A model generated the notes under the pieces. The model worked only from the letters and a program-made list of their open reading frames with translations, searched no databases and was not told the origin of the DNA. This document shows, piece after piece, positions 22,950 to 34,000 of a DNA stretch of 64,000 nucleotides (position 1 is the stretch's first letter; every line of letters starts with the position of its first letter). The translations under genes and the position numbers were made by a program. Source of the stretch: Arion vulgaris (Eukaryota; Mollusca; Gastropoda; Stylommatophora; Arionidae); the NCBI GenBank assembly GCA_020796225.1, contig CM036762.1:50198407-50262406 (forward strand), read 5' to 3'.

Positions 22950-24500
22950 CAAACTATAAATGTCACACTTAAAGTAAAATGAGAACGAGTCTGCACAACT
23001 CACAAACAAAAAATGATGTCTATCGTCAGATCTCCAGAAGGAATCAGGTCATAATTTGTTGGCTGTGCACATGAAACAACCGAAACACCATCTTATACTA
23101 CAGATTATGGCACAATAGACCTGTATACCTATAGTTCAGCTCTACGACAGATCACCTATTACAGATATTCATATAATATGATAGTGATCGCAAACACATT
23201 CAGTCATATGTACAGCAATGTTGGTAACCTAGTGCTGACTGCTATCTTTATCATAGTCATTAATGTGGAAGTCTGAAAGCAAAAGGCAAAGTAGAAGAAT
23301 ACTGTAAATATATCATAATAATACATAAACAAACCAACCAAATGTTAATACAACAATACATGTTATAACTGAAACTGAGCTTTCCACATCTGTAATATAC
23401 AATTAAATTTTCTGGAAGTCAAACACTAAATTCTCATGCCATTTTTCACAACCAACATAAAATATAAATGAGAAAAGAAGAATTCAAACGACAGAGATAA
23501 AGTCTTTATGACGAATTCGAAATAAGAAAAGATCAAATCAGAAATGACGAAATCAGAAAAAAGTGGGATCCTTGCCGGTACTACAATATATTAAGAAATA
23601 AAATCAAATGGTTTAGATATGTATCAAAGTTACCACAAAAAGTACTATCACTCAGATACAACAGCAAGATATCCAGAGGACGACCACTTAAACGGTGGAA
23701 TATCCAAGGCATTAAATTCCACCTTGTACAAGGCGCGTAAGATGGCTAGCTTCAGGTGTCTTTTTTTTCGGCCTAACACCGAAAGGCAAAGAAGGGATAG
23801 ATAAACAAAAATTATTAAAATGTATCAGTCAAGCATACACAAGAATACTTACTTTATTCCCCACCAAAAAAAAGAGGATGAAGTGGTGTACATCGAGATA
23901 AATAATGCTAATATTTAAAAGAAACAAATTTGTAACTTGTCACTAACAAACATGAATCAATGAGAACACAAAAATGATAACAACCAAACACTAAAATATA
24001 CATATGAAAGAATCAAAATATGACAACTGTTCCATACTCAACAAATAACATAATTAACAAGCAATGTATAACTGCATAATTGATTTTACAACACACTTTT
24101 CTAATTTCAATAGTTTTTAATTTGACGACACTGCAAAATCTACACTTGGTACGGAGAAACCAATTTTATTTGCTAATTTCATAAAAAAAACAAGCAAGTT
24201 TACATCTAACCATTGACATTACAAAATCTATGTGTTTTCAAGTATGAACACTTCTGTTGCAAATATTCACAAATCACTACTACGGAAAAAAACATGTTTT
24301 ACTATGCAAAGAAAATATATTTTAAACCTTCAGTCAGTATTGTCTGTAATATTCCAGTTTTAATTTTACCTTTTCAATCCAGAATGTATGGAACTAACGT
24401 CAACCAATTTTTTTATAGTTTCGGAACAAAACATGGGAGAGTGGGTGTCTGAATGATTAATTAAATGAGGTGAGGTTTCCCGGCAGAAACATCTGTGTTC
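22950..24500. other. No gene; one LINE fragment at 23560-23800
   Basis: The only recognisable content is a plus-strand LINE C-terminal piece, readable in parts as IKWFRYVSKLPQKVLSLRYN and GRPLKRWN, ending near gaaaggcaaagaagggatag. A shorter relative of that end lies at 34880-34920. The rest is AT-rich without conserved frames. Confidence 0.5.
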
Positions 24501-24838
24501 AACCTCTCAGTCTTCTGATGCGTTCACCCGCTATGAATTCAGACGTAGCCATGGCACCTTGGGAGGCGCTTCTGACTGATTTTGCGTGAACGCCTGCTTG
24601 CCGTTTTATGGGTGCCCATTTGCCATGAAGGCGGGCTTTTCTAACTTCAGAGGTGAAATCTCAATACGGTCAAAAGTATTTTCTGTTGAGATAAAACAAA
24701 TTTTATGATCTGCGCTTTTGCAGTGACAGTCTCTGGAAAGATTGCTAATGAAATCTTACTGTGTAAGAATGAGATCAAATCACACATGGTTACTCACCGA
24801 AGTGCAATGATGATGGTCCCATCAATCAATCAATCTAA
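24500..24838. mobile_element. SINE-3 body joined to a LINE 3' tail
   Basis: cgctatgaattcagacgtag ... gaaggcgggcttttctaac matches the SINE-3 body at 11660 and 48000. From about 24750 it continues as the LINE tail seen at 19350-19437 (gtaagaatgagatc ... cacacatggttactcacc ... atcaatcaatcaatc). Confidence 0.6.
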
Positions 24839-24839
24839 T

Positions 24840-27245
24840 TCAAGCCATTTATTCTTTGATGTTTGACAAAATCTCTGACAGGTGTTAATTAACAATTTTT
24901 CCCGCTTTCATTCTTTATATGGTCTTCTTGTCTTACATGCAGTATTTTGTATGCATCCCATCTCACATGATGTGATTTTGCATTTATGTATTTCATGGAT
25001 TGTTCAAGTCTGGAACTGGTAGCATAATGTATGCACAAACATGACATTTATTAATTTTTTCTCGCTTGCATGGTAACATTCTTGTGCTTCAGAATTTGAT
25101 GATGGTACATGGCAAAGTCCTGTAAAGGATTTGACACGATATTCATTTTCCTTTGGTAGTTTATTTATGTTGTTAACCTTCTGGATTCTTGTTTAGATTT
25201 CTCTTTCTAATCTATATAATATATAATGTCATTTGTGTCCTTGCATTTAACAAACCCAAATTGTACATACTTGGTTTCTGTTTTAAGTTTGCTTTTTACT
25301 CTTCTCATGACAATTCTTAGCAACAGATTTGGCTTATTGTGCTGCAGTATTGGCAATCAACGACTTGGGCCAAGCTGTAAGTATGTATTTTAGTAAATTA
25401 TTTGGTACGTTATCACTGTTGCAAATAAAAAAAAGTTTTTATTTCTTCAATGTCAATATCTCACAAAGATTTAAATTCCTCCATTGTTATGTTATCTGGG
25501 TCTGATGCTATTATCTTTCTTCATGCTGTATACAGTTACAAATGACTTTTCTAAACAAGCGGGCATATGAGCCGTTTAGTTGGGCACTGGACCATCCAGA
25601 TACACAAAGAAATATTTTTGGATTGTGAAGTGTTCAAATATATTTTCTTAAATACAAATTAATCATAAACACATCAGTTATGAAAATATTTGTCACAAAA
25701 TATCTCTCTAGTTCTTGAAGACAATAACATCTAAACTTACTTTGTTTCAATAAATGTAATAATCAGATCATACCCCTTCCCTTAGGTTATGAGATTAAAT
25801 TCTGTTATTGTAAAGTTTCATATCAAACATATTTATCTATGGTGATGTTTTCAAACTCTGCTGACTCTTAATATCAGAACACATCTCTTGCTCAAGAGAA
25901 CGAGTCAACAAACTCTGGTAAAAATTATCATCCACAACATTCCCATGGCACCAGATAATCAAAAGAAAAAACAATTACCAAAACACACATCTACTATGCT
26001 CGTAAAATCAGTTATCATAACCGCAACATTTTTTAAAGTAAATTTAACTAAAAGAAATAACATTTCCCTGATATACAACAATTTTCAGATCTTTAACTAA
26101 GATTCATGTTCAGTAGTAGGATGTTTCATAGTGAAAATATCAGGCAACTATGAAAGTAGTGAGTAAACTACTACCTATTACTATTTTAATACAAACTTAT
26201 GAGAAATGGTGAAATGATAGGCAGGGGTAGTAGACTGCTAACATAAAGAACATTAGCCAACAAGGTTAAAAAAAATAGAATATCAACAAGATAGAAACTA
26301 GAAGTAATAGCCACTCTGGAGATTTGAACCAAATTCATTAGAAACACATTATCTTGCTTCAAGAATTATACCAGTTTAGGACTAAACAAAAAGAGTACTT
26401 TCCTTATTCATAGGTAGTGAGATGAAGATCACATCAGAGACTCAAGATATCACATCTCTAAGTATGACTGTAGCATACAATTAGATACCTAAGTACGATT
26501 GTAGCGTACAATTAGATATGGAGTTGCAAATGCTAGTTTATTAGCAACAAGAATAACAAAGAAAGAATGACATTTGTTTTCTTTTCACAAGTACTACACT
26601 ACATAATTGTAGCAAAATGTCAACCAAAGTACGTTATTTTCTTCACTGAATAAAATGCTAACAAAAAAAAGAACACAATTAAGTTGTACTAATCTTCAGC
26701 AGACAAACAAATTCAAATATTGAGTTCAAGATAAATGAACCAGTCAAAAATACTAATTCTCTAGGGTTAAGGGGTCAGATTTTTTTAATGACAAGCATAC
26801 TCACCTCATAAGTGACAAGCTGGCATATCATGTTACTACACACTAATCTTGCAGTGTCTTGTCATATGACCTGTAAATAACCTTATTTCACCTCTGAGAA
26901 ATGTCTTATAACTTTAATACAGCAAGCAAGGCACTCTTATCTAGTGTCTCAGACAAATACATAATATGTGCATGGAACACCACAATTGTGTCAAATGAGA
27001 TCTAGGTTATCTACTGCAAAATAACAGATAAAAACAACAAAACTAAGAAAAGTGCAAACCAAAAATGTTATACTGCAACATTCTGTTTAAAAGTTACACA
27101 TTATCTATTGTAAACAGAAAAAGTTCTACAACAAAAGATGGAAACATTCTAGATATTAACTAATTGCTCTGGAAGACATAACTAAAGAGATACAAAAGAA
27201 ACAATGGTTATAAATTGGATGTCCTCAGTTTGAGAAAAGAAAGAC
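24840..27245. other. No gene recognised
   Basis: A long AT-rich stretch with only short frames. A weak tRNA-like remnant (gatttgaaccaaattc) lies near 26320, and a 31-bp near-duplication (tag.atacaattagata) near 26465-26520. It follows the 3' end of MPC1, so part may be distal UTR. Confidence 0.4.
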
Positions 27246-27430
27246 AGTCAAGACATGCAACGCAGTGGACACCGCATGGACAGCTGAAGAAAGGAGGCCT
27301 GGGGCACATGGAAAATTTTGAGACAGTGCTTAAGAACATGCATAGGACTAGTTTTGAAACGGAAAGAAAGGCACAAGATCAAATTGAGTGAAAAATATGT
27401 CAGTCTTATATGCCCTTGGTACGATGTGGA
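27245..27430 (+). mobile_element. LINE 3' fragment
   Basis: The plus strand reads KNMHRTSFETERKAQDQIE before a stop. The same ending ([19 protein letters not shown]) occurs at 49430-49610, showing one LINE family. Confidence 0.65.
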
Positions 27431-27821
27431 CCGATCATACTTCTTCAAGTATTTCTCATAGTAATATTCAGTAATGTACTGTAATACAATTTACAGGAAC
27501 ATATTATGCGCAACATTGTATTTAAAGGATTACAATTAAAAAAAAGAATACTTTATCGAACCTTCTGTTCTCATTATATACTGACCAAAGAGGCACATCA
27601 AGGGATAACATTTTTATGATACATTATTTTGTGTGTCTGAAGCCAAATTAAATTTCAAACATCTATAAATATAACCGACCATTGTTTTTTTAAAAAAGGT
27701 ACTATTCTATGGACATGCAATTATAAAGAGAAAAAATATTCATTCTAATAGATGTAGAATTGTGTGTACTTTAGCAAGACAAAGATACACAGGCACACAT
27801 TAATATTGTGACATGGTTTTG

Positions 27822-28023
27822 TTAAATGGGTTTAATCTTGATTTCTGGCTTGACCTTGTAATGTTTATCAAATTCCTCCACCTCTGTTTTGATTTCATGC
27901 TGAGAGTATGGAGGTGGGTGCGGGATGGGGTGAGCCAAAGGGAAATCAGCAGGATGCTTGTGGAGTTCTTCATCAACAAACTGGAGATGATAATTCTCAC
28001 GTTCTTCTGGACTCATCAGGTGA
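27822..28023 (-). CDS. MPC1: MPC1 last coding exon
   Basis: Acceptor cttcag|TCACCTGATG; stop TAA at 27824-27822. After the conserved ARFINYH it encodes a 65-residue tail with [18 protein letters not shown] followed by alternating Lys and Glu, with no membrane segment. The tail is not part of the known carrier fold. Its open frame and clean acceptor support it being expressed. Confidence 0.8.
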
Positions 28024-31000
28024 CTGAAGAGGACAAGTTAAAAACAAATATGTACTTAATAAATAATTAATAAAAAATGCAATCATATGAGCTGATTGAG
28101 TAGATAATGTCTGGGGTTTTTTTTGTGTGTCAAATTTACCAAAACTAAGCTGTAGTGTGGAATTTAAAAACAACGGTTGATGAGAAAAATAACGTTAACG
28201 AAAGTGATGTATTTTAACATAAGAAACATGAAAACACGGAAAACGACAATTACAGAGGAAGGCTGGTTTAAGGCATTCTGGGGGAAAAGGAGGGGGTGGG
28301 TTGAGAGAGAATGTCTCAGGCCTTGTTTAGGCACGAATATTTTTTTCCTGACAATTGCTGAATGTAGTAAGCTTGATGTCTGCATTTTAATAAAAATTAA
28401 TTCTTTTTTCATTGATTCTCCTTCATTCCTTTCGTTCGCATGAAATATTGTCTATATATTCAATGATCTCTCTTGTATAAACTTCAGTCTTTTGTAGCTC
28501 ACACAAAGGTGCATGTCCTTTAATTCAAGGAACGCTGCATCATTGAAGAAGGCGAAGAAGACTATGCAAAGAAGATATTCAGAGTCAGCCTCTTTTGGAT
28601 GGTTAGATGTTACATAGCATTATGGAGGTTATGAGTTTACTAAGCATGGAAAGATTAAGAAAGATGGTATAATGTGAGATGTTCCAAATCTGATAGTATG
28701 AAGAGTATCTGTACACTTATACTTAAAAACAACTCACTGATAATTAATAAATCTGGCACCCTGTGTAAGCTGTGCCACTTCATTTGTTATATGGCAAGAC
28801 ATCAGTAAGAGGTTTCGAGGGATAACCTTCCAGGCAAATCTCATGAAAAGAAGTGAGTAGATTGACAAAGCTGTAGAATTCAAATACAAATTATTATTTT
28901 GCAATAAGTTCATTGTGCATTTTGATAATCATCTTCACCGCACATGTCCACAATTGTTTCAATCTTCTCCAAAGTATGTATTTCAGTGTGTTTAGACTAA
29001 CAACTCCTGTTCTGTGTTGGTTGATCTATCTACTGGGGTTTCTCTCATGGTTTTCCGTTCTTGCCGCACTTAGACTTGCGCAACAGATAGAGAATACCTT
29101 TTATCTGCTACATTGAAATCTCCGGAGCAATTGTTTCCTCTTAGAGCATCGATGATGTCTTTTTGTCCACAAATGACCCATTCTCAATCGCAGAATTTCT
29201 CGCTGATGCATACGCTCTCTCAGTGCCCTTCCACCCAGAATGAACTAGGACAAAGATGAAGGTAAGCTTCTGGATTGTCACATTTTGTAATAAGTATAGT
29301 CAATATGTCTCATAAAATTGTCATGAATAGAAACAATTTTAATAGGATGGAATAGAGATGTGCTAACAGCTTCTTTTGTATCCCGTAGCTGATTAAATCA
29401 ATAAATAATACTACCCAAGACGGCTCGTGTCAGTTATTAAATGTGCAGGAGGTATAATAGTTTTGTGCCAGCATTGAAAGAGCTGAGATATCGGTGCCTA
29501 CTTGGTATAAACATACAAATTAGACTAAAGTGGTGCTGTTTGGTATTGTTATAGCTTTCAAAACGACAAAAATACTACTGTTTGGTATTATAAAGCTTTG
29601 AGAGCAAACCAACAAAATCTGCAATTAATAATATTTTATGAATACATGAATAATATGGGTTTGTGTCTGGTGTTCTATAAATATATGCCTGTATTTTCTA
29701 CTGATGGCATTGTTTAATGGTACAATTTTATTGATTTATACAAACTTTTGAAAATTATAACTTTGTAAAATGAGAACTTATAATATATTCATACTCACCT
29801 AGAGTCATTTTCCCACTGATGATTTCAGGGTTTTTCTTAAGATCACCTATTGCAGCCAATGGCAAGCCCCAATTTGCGACTAAATAAATAAATTAATAAA
29901 TAATATAAGTCAATATCACAAAAAGGACAGAGTTATACTATGTCTTTTATATATCAAATTCTTCACTGTTCTCTTCATTTGCTTCCCTGCAACATATTCA
30001 AAATAGATTTACCAAGTACAGTTAGTTCTTGAAAACTTTACTTATTTTAAATCCAACTTCTTGTATATTTTGGAGCTATTCTCATGGTCTTAAGTAAGTA
30101 GCAATAATATTTTAAAATGTATGCAAAGAAAGAACTAAAATAGGTACTTACCTGGGCCCCAAAAATGCTGTGATGAGAAAACAAGAAAACATTTTGTTTA
30201 AATCAAGGTTAACATACTATTACTAATGTTTCAATCTAACAACTAATGTCAACTGTTAAGTTAACTTTGTGAGAAAAGTGTAAATATTCAAAGAAATTTG
30301 GAGTTACTGTACTTGTTGCCTTTCTTTTTTTAAATCTCAAATATGTTAGTTTTTTTTTTTATTATTATAATAAAGATGAAAGATTGACTGAAGCTAGGAT
30401 GTGCCTATCCTACATGCTGTAGGGGACTAATGGGGGTGCAACGTACTCACTTTATTTGATCAAACTAACACCACTAAGACCACAAAGAGAGATAGACTTG
30501 GTTTATAAGAATAAACACAAACAAACAGATGAAAGAGTATTCACTGTGACTAACATTCCGTATGAAGAACAAAGGCAGTACTCAAGATAAATAACCAACT
30601 TTTAAATGTATTATATGGTTTCGCCTGTGTGGTGCCGGGACCCGCAAGTGAAGCAAAGAATAGTACCACTGCGACCTACATGGCATGTCATAAGAGGACT
30701 GATGTAGGACCTAGGGAAGCTATCCTAGTAAATAAAAAGCATCGCAGAAATCGGGTGTGCTGGTCTACTTGTAGACGCATAACTGGCACAACATAGTCGC
30801 TCTTTCAAGTCTGTCCTTCTGTATGGAGCAGAGACATGGAGAACGACTAAGATGAACACCAAAAAGCTGCAGACATTCATCAATAGATGTCTAAGCAGGG
30901 TACACCATTTGACATGGTATGACAAGACCACAAACAGAGAACTGTGGGATATGGCAGGACAACGGCAGGTGGAACGGGAGATAATGAGCAGAAGGTGGCG

Positions 31001-34000
31001 ATGGATAGGACACACACTGAGGAAACCCCTGACAGCATCGCGAGACAGGTTCTCCGATGGAACCCCAGGGCAATAGAAGTAAGGGAAGACCCAGAAACAC
31101 ATGGAGACGGGAGTTAGAGATGGAACGCCCAAAAACGGGAAAGAGTGGCGAGATCTGGAAAAGATGGCCTTGGATAGGCGGGCTTGGAAGGCCTTGGTTG
31201 CGGACCTATACTTCCCTAGGGGCGAAGGGTGAAGAATAGTCGCTCTTAGGCTCAGATCACATACAAATCACACAGTGGTTAACAAATGGTCGATATGGAG
31301 CATTCGAAGAAGCTACTCTTTAGTAGCATTATGCTGTATATATTTTTTAATTCAGCACCTTGTACATAACGATAGTGTTATATAATGACCATGAAAGGTG
31401 TAATAGGTAGCAGCGGAACGCTAAATTATGGTCCTTGTTTTCAGAGTTAGACCTATAGTATGTGACCGGACATTTGCGACCAGATGGGGTGACCGGACAT
31501 TTGCAACCAGATGGGCGACCAGATGGGCAGCAGGCTGCTGATTGGACAATCGAATTCCCGATGAGGGTACTATATAAGGCGGGACACAGTCAGCACACGA
31601 GGCTAGAATCACGAGAAGCAGACCGAAGATTATGACAGAAGGACATAGGGGACCTAAGATTACGAAAAGAGCAGAGCTAGGATTTACGAAAAGAGGAGAC
31701 CACGATAGAACTACAGAGAACCCCGGAACACCACAGAAGTACGGAAGATTCAGACTTAGGCAGGAAAGTGATACAGGTAGTAGGAACATATTAAAATAAG
31801 TTAACGAAGTGTTAGATAAAGTAAGGCTGAGTTTATTAGGTTTGATATATCAAAGTGTCAACCTCGTGATAATTGTTCTATTACTTAACGTGGATATAAC
31901 GTGTTAGAGAGCTAGTTATCGACACGTGGCGACATAGAATTTCATCAAGTTTCGCCAAGCATCAGCCTTTGGTTTAGTGAAAGACCACGTGGCAGAAGAA
32001 CTTCCATCCTAGGTTGACAGTCTTTCATTAGACTTTCATTCTACAGTGTCGTTCTTTGAGAACGTATGAGTTTGTCGCATTTTCATCATTACAGAACCTG
32101 ATTAGAACTGTTCAGAGCTATAGTTACCACGTGGGCCAGTGACCAAGCATCAGCATTTGGTTTAGTCAGAAACGACGATCCGGTGCTACTTCGTCAAGTA
32201 GCTAGTGCTTCAAGTAAACTGGTCTACAGTCGGAGTTAGAAGAACTGCGGTAGTAATCCAAAACGTGACATCTTGTGTGTAGAGATAGACTAATAAATTC
32301 GAAGGACATCTGAGAGATAGATACATTCCAAGGACATCAGATAATTTATTAAGTGTATTTTAAAAATAATATTTAAGTAATTGTTTCATGAAATGTTTAT
32401 GCACGTATGTAACGTAGAGAAGTGAATTAGAGATGCAAGTATCTTGATCTTCTTCTTCGCGTTCGTTCTTTACGACCAATTTTAATCACTGTGATATGTT
32501 TGATCTTTGCCAAGAACGTGTATACGTTGCACATTGGTTTGGTAGGCCCCTAAACGCATATATTTCTACAGGTTTAGGACATGTGCATCCGATTTCAGCC
32601 AAACCTCCTTAGTCGCCTCTTACGACATGCGTGGCAGGTAACAGTGGTTCTATTCTTTGCACCCCAAATTTGGGCCCTGGTAACCACTCGGGCGAAGTAT
32701 CTTGATAACCTTCTTGATACAGAGAATAGAATCTAAGAATAAAGAAGCTTACGTATATGATAATTTTGATACCACGTGTTTACGTATTATAAGTGTGTAG
32801 GATCATTTAATATGAGTTTAAATGTATTCAGTAATAAGAGAGTAATGTCAACCGCTCAATACTGTTACAAAGGCAGTGAGTCAGCATAGCATAGTGATTC
32901 GAAAGCTCTATTCTATCACCTGCATATAGCATTTGTCCAACCAGTTAAAATGGATACCAGGCTTCTATAGTTTTGTTAAGATTCAGAATTACTGGTAATA
33001 TGCAAGATAACTAAATAATAAGCCCAGTCAGAACACTGCAGGTGGATACGTGCAACATACTTCCATGGTTCATCGACTGACTATTGTATGCAGGTACAGT
33101 AATTTATAGCTAATCTATACAGCACATGAGGGAACTTGAAATTCAACATTGTACAGGTAGGACTACTGGGCACCTGAGGTGCAGAGTAAGGAGAATATTT
33201 ACCAGCAAAGAAAACTACAAAAACTATCAGCTCACCTAATCCTCAACAACTGCTGATGGAGAGTTGAGTAAAAATGGGACTGCTTGGGGTGCAATATAGT
33301 CAGTTCATAAACCAAAAAATGAGATTTATATTATAGTGCAGTATAATTCTTCACTAAGCATTCCAGAATTGGATGACTTATATTTTGAAAACTATTTAAT
33401 GTTGATGTAATATGCTCATAAAACATAATTTCATACATGCTTTATTAAGTTAATAAAATGATGGTCAACAAATCACATTGGTAATCTTCTTCTTCTTTCT
33501 CGAATCCTGTTTGCCTCACAGCGTCAGGTCAGGAAGAGATTTCTAAAACGGGCCCTAGTATGCGTTTTATAAATAGTCTATTTGTACTGTTATTATTGTT
33601 GCACCCCTTTGTATGTTTATACCTCCACAGTATGTTTATACCTCCACAGAGTAGTTGTACTGTGAAGAACAGGATTATTCAAATTATATTACAATTGGTG
33701 AACCATCAATTATTTTCATCGTCTTTGCGTTGTACTACCAATTTTAATCACTCTTTATGATATGTTTGATCTTTGCCAAGAAAGTGTGTACATTGCACAT
33801 TGGTTTGGTAGGCCCCTAAACGCATAGACTTCTACATGTTTAAGACACATGCATCCAATTTCAGCCAAACCTCCTTAGTCGCCTCTTACGACATGCATGG
33901 CAGGTAACAGTGGTTCTATTCTTTACACCCCAAATTTGGGCCCGGTAACCACTCGGGCGATCAATTATTTTAATTTCAAACACAAATACATGTATAATCT

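Noticed and set aside
31455..32436. A complete LTR retrotransposon
   Set aside because: A TATA-like box and repeated motifs are present, but no second LTR, primer-binding site or gag/pol frame was seen; only a low-confidence solo-LTR-like call is kept.
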